A DNA stretch of 64,000 bases from Bariatricus massiliensis. Lineage in GTDB: Bacteria; Bacillota; Clostridia; Lachnospirales; Lachnospiraceae. The notes under the pieces were generated by a model. It made no database searches and was not told the origin of the DNA. It saw nothing but the letters and a program-made list of their open reading frames with translations. Of the stretch, positions 44,753 through 53,482 are shown piece after piece. A program made the translations under genes and the position numbers. How positions within the stretch are numbered: the first letter of the stretch is position 1; every line of letters begins with the position of its first letter. Location: the NCBI RefSeq assembly GCF_900086725.1, contig NZ_LT574837.1, positions 126,501 to 190,500 on the forward strand. Direction: 5' to 3'.

Positions 44753-45517
44753 TTATTTTGACGTGCAGGCGAATCCCTTCATCTCCTCTAAAAATCCGCG
44801 AATAAATTCCACAGAAATATCCAGCGCCTCCTGTCCAAGCTCTCTGGTGGAGTCTTTCGGATCAAAAGGCCCGAACCAGCCGCTCGGTGCAATTTCCTTT
44901 GTGTCTCTCACAAGCCGTACCGTTCCGCCCCGGTAGCTCACTGCCTGAATATATTTGCCCTTCACATTCTCAGACGGGTCTTGCGGATTCATAGGCTGGC
45001 CGAGCTCCAGATGAACAGCCTCCGGTTCCACCACCATCATGGCAGAGGTCTCTAAAATATCGCCGTGGCCGCCCTTGAACTTCTCATCCAGCTCCGCCAC
45101 CAGACTCCACCAGTCAATGCTGGCACAAATGCCGCCTTTGTGGTAGACCTCCAGCGCAGCCCTGTCTATGGACGGCGTATTTCCACCGTGTCCGTTCAGC
45201 ACCACAAACCTTCTCGCCCCGTGCTGCATCAGCGAATCCATAATTCCATGCAGCACCATATACAGACCTTCATAACCAATATTAATACTTCCCGCAAAAC
45301 TCAAGTGGTACGGGCACACTCCATAGGGAACCGTGGGTGCCACAATCACATCCTCCATATCCGCTATATGCTCCGCCAAATAAGCCGGAATCAAATAATC
45401 CGTCCCAAGCGCACACTGCGCCCCGTGCTGCTCCGTACTTCCTACCGGAATCACAATAACCGGATCCTTTGTAAATGCTTCCTTCGCCTGTGCTGTAGTC
45501 ATCTTCCCAAGATACAT
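44753..45517 (-). CDS. creatininase-family amidohydrolase
   Basis: Metal-dependent amidohydrolase of 254 residues. Family motifs: IPVGSTEQHGAQCALGTD (Glu, His and Asp ligands), HLSFAGSINI, and VLNGHGGN, followed by a Glu ligand in GDILETSAMM. Members include creatininase, F420 ligand hydrolases and MftE-type peptidases, so substrate cannot be given. AGGAGGCATAAAT precedes the ATG. Stands alone on the minus strand, divergent from the aminotransferase-like gene and running towards rplJ. Confidence 0.87.
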   Translation of the reverse strand: MYLGKMTTAQAKEAFTKDPVIVIPVGSTEQHGAQCALGTDYLIPAYLAEHIADMEDVIVAPTVPYGVCPYHLSFAGSINIGYEGLYMVLHGIMDSLMQHGARRFVVLNGHGGNTPSIDRAALEVYHKGGICASIDWWSLVAELDEKFKGGHGDILETSAMMVVEPEAVHLELGQPMNPQDPSENVKGKYIQAVSYRGGTVRLVRDTKEIAPSGWFGPFDPKDSTRELGQEALDISVEFIRGFLEEMKGFACTSK

Positions 45518-45610
45518 ATTTATGCCTCCTTTTCGACATCCATCTCTCCAATTGTTCTATTATCTATCATATAACACTTTCCCCTCTACTACAACCCCGT
45601 CACATCTTAA

Positions 45611-45639
45611 TTGCGGCACTATTGCAAATGTGCTATACT
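45611..45639 (+). promoter_or_regulatory. promoter of the aminotransferase-like gene
   Basis: TTGCGG (45611-45616), 17-base spacer, TATACT (45634-45639), 33 bases before the start. Confidence 0.6.
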
Positions 45640-45671
45640 TTAACCATAAGTGAAAGAACGGAGGGATTTTT

Positions 45672-46739
45672 ATGGAAATTGGTGGTTTTTTCCCGTATGA
45701 AGAGTTACAAAAAGAAGAAAATGGTTATATTGACTTAGTATGTCCGGACGCCGGAGACGTACGCCATTTAATGTCCGGGAGGTGCGCAATCTATCTCTGT
45801 CTTCAAGACAGCCTGCTCACCGACCCTAAAAAAGCTGCCTACCTGCCCGCATATACATGCGAGACTGTAAGTGGCTGTTTTGTAAAAGCCGGTTACCGGA
45901 TTTATTATTATGATGTAGATGAACATCTGGCTCCGATATTCGACGAAAATCTGATAGGCGAAATCAGCTTTCTCCTCATCTGCGGCTACTATGGCTTTTC
46001 GACCTATGATGAGGACTTTGTAAAACGATGCCACTCCCGCGGGGTCACCGTGATGCAGGACACCACTCACACCGCGTTCTCCCCCCACGAGGCATGCCCG
46101 GAGGCAGATTATATCGCCGTCAGCCTCCGCAAATGGATGGGAGTCATCTCTGGCGGTCTGGCTATCAAACGCAACGGCACCTTCAAGGTATCACCCCTTC
46201 CCGCCGACATGGAGCACTTAAGCATCCGGCAGGAAGCATTGACAAAACGCGAACAATACGAAAAGCTAGGTGACGAGACTTTAAATAAAGAAAGCGCCGA
46301 CGCCTTCTGGAAGGCCGAATGGATGCTGCGGGAAATCTTTGACATGCAGGAAGGGGATGCCGATTCCCTCTACCGCATCAAGCATTATCCACTGGACACC
46401 GCAGTCCAAAAGCGCAGGGAAAACTACGCATGGCTTCTTGAGCATCTGCCCAAAAATCCTGCCGTGCGCCCCATCTTCCCAGAACTGCCGGAAGATGTGT
46501 GCCCTATGTTCTTCCCCTTCCTCTGCGATGACCGCGAGTCACTGATGAAACATCTGGCGGCTAACCAAATACCACCAAAAGTATATTGGCCGGTTCCTCC
46601 ATTCATACATATAGAGGAATACCCACACGCACAATATATCTACGAACACGTCATGTCCATAAGCTGCGACCAACGCTTCAGCTTAGAAGACATGGCCCGC
46701 GTAGCAGAAGCGTTCCAAGCATACGCATCTCAGAAGTAG
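45672..46739 (+). CDS. DegT-type PLP-dependent aminotransferase-like protein
   Basis: Cytosolic protein of 355 residues with a fold-type I PLP-enzyme layout: an N-terminal acceptor region (MSGRCAIYLCL), LPAYTCETV, a QDTTHTAF stretch where the cofactor-binding Asp is expected, and the probable PLP Lys in AVSLRKWMG. Closest by eye to DegT/DnrJ/EryC1-like enzymes, but several usual motifs are weak, so it may be a distinct branch. GGAGGG lies before the ATG. One of few plus-strand genes here; its substrate is unknown and neighbours do not help. Confidence 0.7.
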   Translation: MEIGGFFPYEELQKEENGYIDLVCPDAGDVRHLMSGRCAIYLCLQDSLLTDPKKAAYLPAYTCETVSGCFVKAGYRIYYYDVDEHLAPIFDENLIGEISFLLICGYYGFSTYDEDFVKRCHSRGVTVMQDTTHTAFSPHEACPEADYIAVSLRKWMGVISGGLAIKRNGTFKVSPLPADMEHLSIRQEALTKREQYEKLGDETLNKESADAFWKAEWMLREIFDMQEGDADSLYRIKHYPLDTAVQKRRENYAWLLEHLPKNPAVRPIFPELPEDVCPMFFPFLCDDRESLMKHLAANQIPPKVYWPVPPFIHIEEYPHAQYIYEHVMSISCDQRFSLEDMARVAEAFQAYASQK

Positions 46740-46770
46740 GCCTCAAAGGCAATTGACAATAAGACGCAAT

Positions 46771-46813
46771 ACGGGAACAGAGCCGCCGTGTCACCGGAAG
46801 GCTCTGTTCCCGT
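46771..46813 (+). terminator. terminator of the aminotransferase-like gene
   Basis: Perfect 14-base-pair stem ACGGGAACAGAGCC / GGCTCTGTTCCCGT with a 15-base loop, then ATTTCTGTTT. The rest of the gap to 47041 holds a long imperfect hairpin (about 46957-47025, GACGAAG...CTTCGTC and GAAGACGGC...GCCGTCTT) past the iadA stop, but no gene. Confidence 0.8.
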
Positions 46814-47041
46814 ATTTCTGTTTATTCCATCCTTTTCAGTCCCCGATGCCGTAGTTCTACTCGCATCAAAACCAATTCAGTTTTTGTTAGTAAATAATAA
46901 TACTTACTTAAAGTAACTACGTTCCACATACATCCTCCGAGCATTTCCCTTTTGAGACGAGCAGAAGCGTCGGAAGACGGCCACCCGCCACAGGGGATGC
47001 CGTCTTTCGGCTCTTCGTCCCATCCTCAAAAAAATCCCACG

Positions 47042-48187
47042 TTATTTCTCATAAGTCCCTTTGCGCAAAAGTTTTCCTTCTTCCATCATTACTTTTCCTC
47101 CGGCAATCACGGTGTGAAGGTTCAAGTCTTTATCGAGCAGGAGGATATCTGCGTCTGCGCCTTCTTGGATGCATCCTTTTTGTGGGTAAATGTTCAGTGC
47201 CTTTGCAGGATTTGTAGTCAGGTAAGGCAGTGCTTCGTCTAGCCCCATCCCGACTTCTTTCACCATGCGTTTGATTTCTTTGTAAATACTCGCCACCCCT
47301 GACACGCCAATTTCCAAAAGGCTTCCGTCCGGTGCATAATTGGACCAGCTGCCATGTCCGTCAGAGCTGAAAGTAATATGGTCAAGAGGAAGTCCTCTCT
47401 TTTTCGCCTCAAGGACACAGTCTCCCGGATTTGGCTGCCCCTTGGTTCCGCAAGTCAAATCAATATAACCGCCCATGCCGATAAATTGATATCCGTCTTC
47501 CAGCAAAGCCGGATTCCGGTTCACATGAGTAGGCCGGAATACCTTTGCCGGGATAGCAGTCTGTTCAATCGCCGCAAATACCGGCTGCAGTCCGCTTTTG
47601 GCATCTCCCATATGCAGAATCACAACGCCTGCCTTTCCGCCAATCATCCCCGCCACTCTGACCTTGCTGGCAATCTGAATCAGTTCGTCGAGAGGCACGT
47701 TTGGCGCCCTGTGATCCGAAAGTGCAAGCTTCAGTCCCAGCACTTCATCAATAAAAACAATATCTCTGTCGGCTTCCCCGGTAATCGTGGGCCCCGGATG
47801 TCCATAAGAGCCTGTGAACATATAAGCGGTGACGCCTTCTTCGTTCAGCGCTCTCGTCTTGGCATAAAGATTCTCCGCACTTCTCGTCAATCCGTCGGTG
47901 CCAATCAATCCCATGACCGTTGTGATGCCACTTTCAATCAGCTCGGAGAGCTGGAGCTCCGGTGTTCTGGTGGCAAAGCTTCCCTCGCCGCCTCCTCCGG
48001 TGACATGCACATGATTGTCAATTAGCCCCGGCGCGAGCACGAGTCCTTCCCCGTCGATCACACGGCAGTGACCGGGCATATCCGGTATATGCTCCTCCAT
48101 CCATTCTATTTTACCGCCGCAGATAAGCACATCCTTCCGCCCCTTATATTCCGGCGCGTAAACCTCTGCATTTTTAATCATCAACAT
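47042..48187 (-). CDS. iadA: beta-aspartyl (isoaspartyl) dipeptidase
   Basis: Amidohydrolase-superfamily enzyme of 381 residues that hydrolyses isoAsp-Xaa dipeptides formed by protein ageing. Metal motif DNHVHVTGGGGEGSF, SGITTVMGLIGTDG, TGSYGHPGPT with the substrate-binding Tyr, SDHRAP, and later FSSDGHGSW with the catalytic Asp. Full length. Thirteen bases after nhaC, so the two are co-transcribed; a regulator gene lies upstream of nhaC. Confidence 0.9.
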   Translation of the reverse strand: MLMIKNAEVYAPEYKGRKDVLICGGKIEWMEEHIPDMPGHCRVIDGEGLVLAPGLIDNHVHVTGGGGEGSFATRTPELQLSELIESGITTVMGLIGTDGLTRSAENLYAKTRALNEEGVTAYMFTGSYGHPGPTITGEADRDIVFIDEVLGLKLALSDHRAPNVPLDELIQIASKVRVAGMIGGKAGVVILHMGDAKSGLQPVFAAIEQTAIPAKVFRPTHVNRNPALLEDGYQFIGMGGYIDLTCGTKGQPNPGDCVLEAKKRGLPLDHITFSSDGHGSWSNYAPDGSLLEIGVSGVASIYKEIKRMVKEVGMGLDEALPYLTTNPAKALNIYPQKGCIQEGADADILLLDKDLNLHTVIAGGKVMMEEGKLLRKGTYEK

Positions 48188-48199
48188 ACCATAATCCCT

Positions 48200-49627
48200 C
48201 TATTCTTCTGGTTTTATTTTTGTGATTCCGATACCGGTAATGGCAAGGATAATAGCCATGATTATGCCGGTATAATTCATGATTGCCCATGGAAGATACG
48301 AAAGTGTGTCTACCCCCAAAGTCACCGCCATATACGCTCCCGCCGCAGACCACGGCACAAGTGGAACGAGCACGGTACCAGAGTCTTCTAGTGTTCTCGA
48401 AAGGTTTTTCGCAGCCAGCCCCCTCTTGGCATACGCATCCTTGAACAATTCGCCTGGCACGAGGATAGTCAGGTAAGAACTTCCCGTCGTGAGTGCGACC
48501 GTAAAGCAGGCTGCAATCGTAGAGCCTACAAGACCGGCCACTGACTTCACTTTCTTCAAAAGCAGATCCAGAACTTTATCAAGCATTCCTGATACACTGA
48601 CAATCCCTGCAAATCCCATCGCGCAGAAAATCAACACGGTCGTTCCCGTCACCGAGTTTACACCGCCACGGTTAATCAGCTTGATAACTTCTTCGGAAGC
48701 CTCGCCTACAAAGCCAGTCATACTCAAATCAAATCCGGAAATCAGAGACGCCACTCCATTTACCAGCGAAAATCCCTGCACTACAATGCCAAGTATCACA
48801 CACAGAAAGCTGGAAATTACCATCGTCGGTATCGTCGGCCATTTCAAAAAAGAACCTGCGATTACAAGAACGAAAGGCAGAAGAATGACCGGATTGAAAT
48901 TGAACATAGAATCAAGCTGGGTCATCATGACCTCAACGCTCTCCGGAGTTACCAAAGATCCGCTGACTTTAAGCCCCGCAAAGAAATACACTATCAAGGC
49001 GATGACTGTAGCCGGAACGGTCGTATAGAGCATATGTGCAATATGTTCATACAATTCACTTCCTGCCGCCATAGGTGCAAGATTGGTTGTATCAGACAGC
49101 GGTGAGAGTTTATCCCCAAAGAACGCTCCTGATACGACAGCTCCCGCGGTAGCCGGAAGAGATACGCCAAGGCCGCCGGCGATGCCCATCATAGCAACTC
49201 CGATTGTTCCGGCCGCTCCCCATGATGTTCCGGTCACAAGCGACAAAAGCGCCGATGCAAAGAACGCCGTTACCAACATAAATTTAGGATTCACAATCTG
49301 TACACCATAATAAATAATCATAGGTACCGCACCGCAGAACATCAATCCACCTATCAACAGGCCGACCGACCATAAAATCAAGGTCGCAGGCATGGCGCTG
49401 CCGATCTTCTCAATGATGGCATCCAGCATTTCTTTCCAGTCAAATCCCAGATAGTAAGCCATAACTCCAGCGACAAGCGCTGCCAGAATCATCAAAAATT
49501 CTGTCTTTAATCCCAGATACCCGTATCCCACCGCAAGAATCACAAACATGAACACTATAGGAAACAATGCTTGTGCCGTGGTAGGTTTTCTCTTTACCCG
49601 CTCTTTCTTTTCATGAACTTTACTCAT
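48200..49627 (-). CDS. nhaC: NhaC-family Na+/H+ antiporter
   Basis: Membrane antiporter of 475 residues with about eleven segments. Conserved TGTSWGAAGTIGVAMMGIAGGLG and GAFFGDKLSPLSDTTNLAP are readable. Members exchange Na+ for protons or organic ions such as malate, or may move dipeptide-like substrates; coupling with iadA suggests an amino acid or dipeptide-related role, which is inference. Upstream (49659-49664) is a perfect TATAAT without a good -35 box, which suits activation by the regulator encoded just upstream. Confidence 0.9.
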   Translation of the reverse strand: MSKVHEKKERVKRKPTTAQALFPIVFMFVILAVGYGYLGLKTEFLMILAALVAGVMAYYLGFDWKEMLDAIIEKIGSAMPATLILWSVGLLIGGLMFCGAVPMIIYYGVQIVNPKFMLVTAFFASALLSLVTGTSWGAAGTIGVAMMGIAGGLGVSLPATAGAVVSGAFFGDKLSPLSDTTNLAPMAAGSELYEHIAHMLYTTVPATVIALIVYFFAGLKVSGSLVTPESVEVMMTQLDSMFNFNPVILLPFVLVIAGSFLKWPTIPTMVISSFLCVILGIVVQGFSLVNGVASLISGFDLSMTGFVGEASEEVIKLINRGGVNSVTGTTVLIFCAMGFAGIVSVSGMLDKVLDLLLKKVKSVAGLVGSTIAACFTVALTTGSSYLTILVPGELFKDAYAKRGLAAKNLSRTLEDSGTVLVPLVPWSAAGAYMAVTLGVDTLSYLPWAIMNYTGIIMAIILAITGIGITKIKPEE

Positions 49628-49735
49628 TTTTCTTCCTCCTCATGTAGAATATATTTAGATTATAAAGAAAAATAAGTGCCTATAAAATATCTTTAAGTTG
49701 TCCAAAACTATATAAATTGCACAATCGCCTTTGTC

Positions 49736-51043
49736 TTAAAGGTAGAATATCAAAATTCTGCTGGGCCTTCCCGTCTCCGCCTGATTTCTCATCCCCGAAA
49801 TACAGGCATATCCACTGCTCATCAGCTTCTCGATCACCCGGTCCATATTTCGGACGGACACACCGCAGTATTCCGCCAGCTCCTTCGAGGTGAAGGTGTC
49901 TTTCTTATATGCCTCCATCATCCCCTTGATTTTCAGCAGATAACGCATGCTCACGCCGCTGTCTGCCGATATTTCTTCCAGCTTTTCCTCCGCCAGCAGC
50001 GTAGTTGCCGCCTTGCTCTTATTCGTCTCAATCGGCCCCGCCGTCTTGCCCTCCCCATACGCGATAAAAATAACACTGCGGTCATACTGCACAGAATATT
50101 GAATCGCAGAAAGAGCATTTTGCTTCGCTTCGAACATCGTGCTTCCATATCCAATACCCACGGCAATCCGACAGAAAATTTTATTCTTTAACTGTTCCAA
50201 GAACAATAGATTCGTATAGTGCTTCGTCACTTCCACAAGCACCTTTTTTGTTGTAAAAAGATATACATTGCGATTGCTGCCCTCCACGACAGCCGCCTCT
50301 ATCTGCTGGGCAAACAGATAGACTTGCTCCATCACCTTCATCCGGTCCACAAGATATTGATACTCATAATTTGCAAGATTTCCTATTGATTTTTCTTCCG
50401 GCATCTTCAGGCATAATACGGCTATATCCTTAGGCGTATTGTGGACATCCAGATACCGCTGCTCCAGACGCCGCACCGCTGAGCGCACCGTCTCATAAGT
50501 CCGCTCACTTTTGATACAAGGGATTCCATCCTTCTCGAGCAGCCTTGCCACTTCATTATGAGTGGTCACGCACACATCCGCACGCTTCTCCAAAAATGCG
50601 TTTCTATGAAAATGATAAATCATGCGGTTGCTCTGATAGTCGTCATACGCTTCTTTCATCCCAATAATCTCATCGAGTTCTTTGAAAATACCAACCTCCC
50701 GCAGCGCCTCCTGCACAGTTTTACGGGAATATGTGTCAAAGCTCACCCGCTCTACATTGTACCCCAGCAGGCTGCTTTTCAGCAGAACGGACATAACTTC
50801 CCCCTCATAGCGCGGCAGGATTTCATATAAGGTATCCGCGTCCAGATAATCCTTGGCGATGTAATACGATATCAAGCCTGAGAACAAGAGGCCGTCAAAT
50901 TGCCTCTGCCTGTTCTTGACAATGTCTGCAACTTCTTCATATTCATCGTACAATAAAAATTCAAAATGAATTGTATCGAATTCAGGAATCAAATGTTCCA
51001 TCTTCGGCATAAATGTTTTAGGACATATTACCGCTGCTTTCAT
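49736..51043 (-). CDS. transcriptional regulator, PrpR-like N-domain and winged HTH
   Basis: Protein of 435 residues. The N-terminal 170 residues resemble sensory domains of the PrpR_N kind (KAAVICPKTFMPKMEHL...FDGLLFSG). The middle (about 200-330) has a nucleotide-cyclase/GGDEF-like trace, RIAVGIGYGSTMFEAKQNALSAI, without the GGDEF site. The C-terminus is a helix-turn-helix (FTSKELAEYCGVSVRNMDRVIEKLMSSG). It precedes nhaC-iadA on the same strand, so it probably controls them; ligand unknown. I know of similar regulators in Clostridia but cannot name the family firmly. Confidence 0.7.
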   Translation of the reverse strand: MKAAVICPKTFMPKMEHLIPEFDTIHFEFLLYDEYEEVADIVKNRQRQFDGLLFSGLISYYIAKDYLDADTLYEILPRYEGEVMSVLLKSSLLGYNVERVSFDTYSRKTVQEALREVGIFKELDEIIGMKEAYDDYQSNRMIYHFHRNAFLEKRADVCVTTHNEVARLLEKDGIPCIKSERTYETVRSAVRRLEQRYLDVHNTPKDIAVLCLKMPEEKSIGNLANYEYQYLVDRMKVMEQVYLFAQQIEAAVVEGSNRNVYLFTTKKVLVEVTKHYTNLLFLEQLKNKIFCRIAVGIGYGSTMFEAKQNALSAIQYSVQYDRSVIFIAYGEGKTAGPIETNKSKAATTLLAEEKLEEISADSGVSMRYLLKIKGMMEAYKKDTFTSKELAEYCGVSVRNMDRVIEKLMSSGYACISGMRNQAETGRPSRILIFYL

Positions 51044-51073
51044 ATGACGACCCTCCTACTCGTTTACTATAGC

Positions 51074-51105
51074 AAAAACTCCCGGAGAAGTCCGGGAGTT
51101 TTTTA
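51074..51105. terminator. bidirectional terminator after rplA
   Basis: Perfect 11-base-pair stem AAACTCCCGGA / TCCGGGAGTTT with a GAAG loop and A/T runs on both sides, placed just before the rplA stop end of the operon. Confidence 0.9.
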
Positions 51106-51125
51106 TATTATTCTCAATACAATGA

Positions 51126-51818
51126 TTAAACAAGCTTCATTGGGTTAAGCTTTACGCCAGGTCCCATGGTAGAAGTAAGGGTCACGCTCTTAAGGTACTG
51201 ACCTTTTACTGCTGCCGGTTTTGCTTTCATGATTGCATCGATAAGCGTCTGGAAGTTGTCCGCTAACTGTTCTTCTGTGAAAGAAGCTTTTCCTAATGGC
51301 ACATGGATAATGTTTGTCTTATCCAATCTGTATTCAATCTTACCAGCCTTGATATCGTTGATAGCTTTAGTAACATCCATTGTTACAGTACCAGCCTTCG
51401 GGTTCGGCATTAAACCTTTTGGTCCAAGTACACGTCCGAGACGTCCAACAACACCCATCATATCCGGTGTAGCTACTACTACGTCGAATTCAAACCAGTT
51501 TTCATTCTGAATCTTCGGAATCAGTTCGTCTCCGCCTACATAATCTGCTCCGGCTGCCTTTGCTTCTTCTGCCTTTGCATCCTTAGCGAAAACTAAGATA
51601 CGAACTTTTTTACCAGTTCCGTGCGGCAGTACAACTGCGCCACGAATCTGCTGGTCAGCGTGACGTCCGTCACAGCCTGTTCTGATGTGTGCTTCGATTG
51701 TCTCATCAAACTTAGCTACTGCAGCTTTTTTAACTAATTCAATTGCTTCTGCTTTATCATAGAGGGTTGTTCTGTCAATTAACTTGGCAGCCTCTACATA
51801 TTTCTTTCCTCTTTTCAT
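51126..51818 (-). CDS. rplA: 50S ribosomal protein L1
   Basis: Stalk protein of 230 residues, full length, with the signature VLGPKGLMPNPKAGTV and RTGCDGRHADQQIRG. AGGAGG lies before the ATG. Its leader is nearly identical to that of rplK (see 51820-51862), which suggests binding of L1 to both, as L1 is the known autorepressor of this operon in other bacteria. Ends in a terminator here, not in rplJ. Confidence 0.98.
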   Translation of the reverse strand: MKRGKKYVEAAKLIDRTTLYDKAEAIELVKKAAVAKFDETIEAHIRTGCDGRHADQQIRGAVVLPHGTGKKVRILVFAKDAKAEEAKAAGADYVGGDELIPKIQNENWFEFDVVVATPDMMGVVGRLGRVLGPKGLMPNPKAGTVTMDVTKAINDIKAGKIEYRLDKTNIIHVPLGKASFTEEQLADNFQTLIDAIMKAKPAAVKGQYLKSVTLTSTMGPGVKLNPMKLV

Positions 51819-51819
51819 T

Positions 51820-51862
51820 CTAAATACCTCCTAGTGGTGATTACGGGAATTCCCTCCCACGT
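51820..51862 (-). promoter_or_regulatory. rplA ribosome-site leader, duplicated in front of rplK
   Basis: Minus-strand GTGGGAGGGAA, TCCCGTAATCACCAC and AGGAGGTATTTAGA lead to the ATG. The same text with few changes lies before rplK (52405-52452). The GGGA/TCCC pairing makes a small hairpin just before the ribosome site. Confidence 0.6.
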
Positions 51863-51879
51863 TTACAAATTTACAGTTT

Positions 51880-51975
51880 AATAAGGTAGTTACACTCGAC
51901 TTAGCGCTCGAAAGTACCTCGCTTAGTCTCGGTAACGGAATTCGTACTAGACTCGAAAGGACCTCGTCAAGTACT
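51880..51975 (-). repeat. ribosomal-spacer repeat, diverged copy 4 (rplK-rplA)
   Basis: Minus-strand GAGTACTTGACGAGGTCC, TCTAGTACGAA and CTAAGCGAGGTAC follow the order of words of the other spacer repeats, with more changes. Confidence 0.45.
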
Positions 51976-52404
51976 CTATTCCTCTGTGACTGTTACACCC
52001 ATACTTCTGCATGTTCCTTCGATCATGCTGATAGCTGCTTCTACAGAAGCTGCATTCAAGTCTGGCATCTTAAGCTCTGCGATTTCTTTTACCTGAGCTT
52101 TTGTGATTTTTGCAACCTTTGTCTTGTTCGGAACACCAGAACCTGACTTGATGTTGCAAGCCTTTTTGATAAGAACTGCAGCCGGTGGTGTCTTAGTAAT
52201 GAAACTAAAACTTCTGTCACTGTAAACTGTGATAACAACAGGAATGATCAAATCTCCCTGATCTGCTGTCTTTGCATTGAACTGCTTAGTAAATTCAACG
52301 ATATTGACACCGTGCTGTCCAAGAGCCGGACCAACCGGTGGTGCCGGAGTAGCCTTTCCGGCTGGAATCTGTAATTTGATATAACCTGAAACTTTTTTTG
52401 CCAT
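51976..52404 (-). CDS. rplK: 50S ribosomal protein L11
   Basis: GTPase-centre protein of 142 residues, full length, with GKATPAPPVGPALGQHGVNI and TKTPPAA. ATG follows AAGGAGG. Second ribosomal gene after nusG; 71 bases separate them. Confidence 0.98.
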   Translation of the reverse strand: MAKKVSGYIKLQIPAGKATPAPPVGPALGQHGVNIVEFTKQFNAKTADQGDLIIPVVITVYSDRSFSFITKTPPAAVLIKKACNIKSGSGVPNKTKVAKITKAQVKEIAELKMPDLNAASVEAAISMIEGTCRSMGVTVTEE

Positions 52405-52452
52405 TTTAAAGTACCTCCTTGTGGTATTTGCGGGGATTTCCCTCCCACGTGT
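52405..52452 (-). promoter_or_regulatory. rplK ribosome-site leader, twin of rplA leader
   Basis: Minus-strand GTGGGAGGGAAATCCCCG, CAAATACCAC and AAGGAGGTAC before the ATG; about four fifths identical to 51820-51862. Candidate L1-binding mRNA site. Confidence 0.6.
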
Positions 52453-52475
52453 TCGTTATGATCTCTTCATAACAG

Positions 52476-52991
52476 TTACATTTTTTTGACTTCTGCGAAA
52501 CTGATTTCTACCGGCGTTTCGCGGCCGAAAAGCTCAACATTGATGGTGAGACTTTGTTTTGGCAGATTGATGGCCTGTACAACTCCGACAGTGCCTTCCC
52601 ATGCTCCGGCAATAACCGTAACAGTATCGCCCTCGGCAAACTCCACAACAATATTCTCTTTCTGAATTCCAAGCGGTGCCATCTCTTCTTCTGTAAGCGG
52701 AACCGGTTTAGAACCGGGGCCCACGAATCCGGTAACACCTCTTGTATTCCTTACGACATACCATGTATCATCGTTCATAATCATATGAATCAATACATAG
52801 CCCGGAAACATTTTCTTTTGTGAAGCTTTCTGTACGCCGTTCTTTAATTCGACAACCTCCTGCATCGGAACCCGGACCTCTAAGATCTCTTCTTCCAGAT
52901 GACGGTTCTCAATTGTCTTGTCAATATTGGCTTTTACTTTGTTCTCATACCCAGAATAAGTATGAACTACATACCATTTTGCTTCTGCCAT
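52476..52991 (-). CDS. nusG: transcription termination/antitermination factor NusG
   Basis: Protein of 171 residues with the NGN domain (KWYVVHTYSGYENKVKANI, FPGYVLIHMIMNDDTWYVVRNTRGVTGFVG) and a C-terminal KOW domain (FAEGDTVTVIAGAWEGTVGVV). It binds RNA polymerase and, in Firmicutes, tunes pausing. Ten bases follow secE, in the usual order. Confidence 0.97.
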   Translation of the reverse strand: MAEAKWYVVHTYSGYENKVKANIDKTIENRHLEEEILEVRVPMQEVVELKNGVQKASQKKMFPGYVLIHMIMNDDTWYVVRNTRGVTGFVGPGSKPVPLTEEEMAPLGIQKENIVVEFAEGDTVTVIAGAWEGTVGVVQAINLPKQSLTINVELFGRETPVEISFAEVKKM

Positions 52992-53001
52992 AAAATCACC
53001 T

Positions 53002-53205
53002 TTACCTCACTAATAAATCGATTCCGTATTTCACGATAATATCCGCCACCGCGATAATCGCTCCTAAAATAACAGAAACAACTACGACTGCCGTTGTCTG
53101 TTTGGCAAGTGTAATCCTGTCAGGCCAGATAATCTTGTTGAACTCAGCTTTCAATCCTTTGAAAAAAGGTGTCTTCTGAGCCTTTTCCTTAGAAGAATCT
53201 CCCAT
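53002..53205 (-). CDS. secE: preprotein translocase subunit SecE
   Basis: Single-span membrane subunit of 67 residues: cytoplasmic FFKGLKAEFNKIIWPDRITLAKQT, then one membrane segment (VVVVSVILGAIIAVADIIV). Start ATG 53205 has AAGGGAAG eight bases upstream; the GTG three codons earlier is not preferred. Between rpmG and nusG. Confidence 0.93.
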   Translation of the reverse strand: MGDSSKEKAQKTPFFKGLKAEFNKIIWPDRITLAKQTTAVVVVSVILGAIIAVADIIVKYGIDLLVR

Positions 53206-53227
53206 AACATTCACTTCCCTTCAACGA

Positions 53228-53377
53228 CTATTTCGTTTCTTTGTGCAATGTGTGTGATTTGCAGAATCTACAGTATTTCTTCGTTTCCATGCGCTCAGGA
53301 TGAGTTTTCTTATCCTTTGTCATGTTGTAGTTACGATGCTTGCACTCTGTACATTCCAGTGTAATTCTTGTACGCAC
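53228..53377 (-). CDS. rpmG: 50S ribosomal protein L33, zinc type
   Basis: Protein of 49 residues, the standard length. GTG start with AGGTGG upstream; reads RTRITLECTECKHRNYNMTKDKK and later KKYCRFCKSHTLHKE. The two CxxC pairs make it the zinc-binding (C+) form; a C- paralogue is often found elsewhere in such genomes. First gene of the rpmG-secE-nusG-rplK-rplA unit. Confidence 0.95.
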   Translation of the reverse strand: MRTRITLECTECKHRNYNMTKDKKTHPERMETKKYCRFCKSHTLHKETK

Positions 53378-53482
53378 AACTTCCACCTCGCTTTTATGTT
53401 CTTTTTTTCAGTTACATGACAGCTTGCGAGGCTGTCTAAAAATAGGCATAAAAAAAAGACCTATACTTCCATTCGCTAGGAT

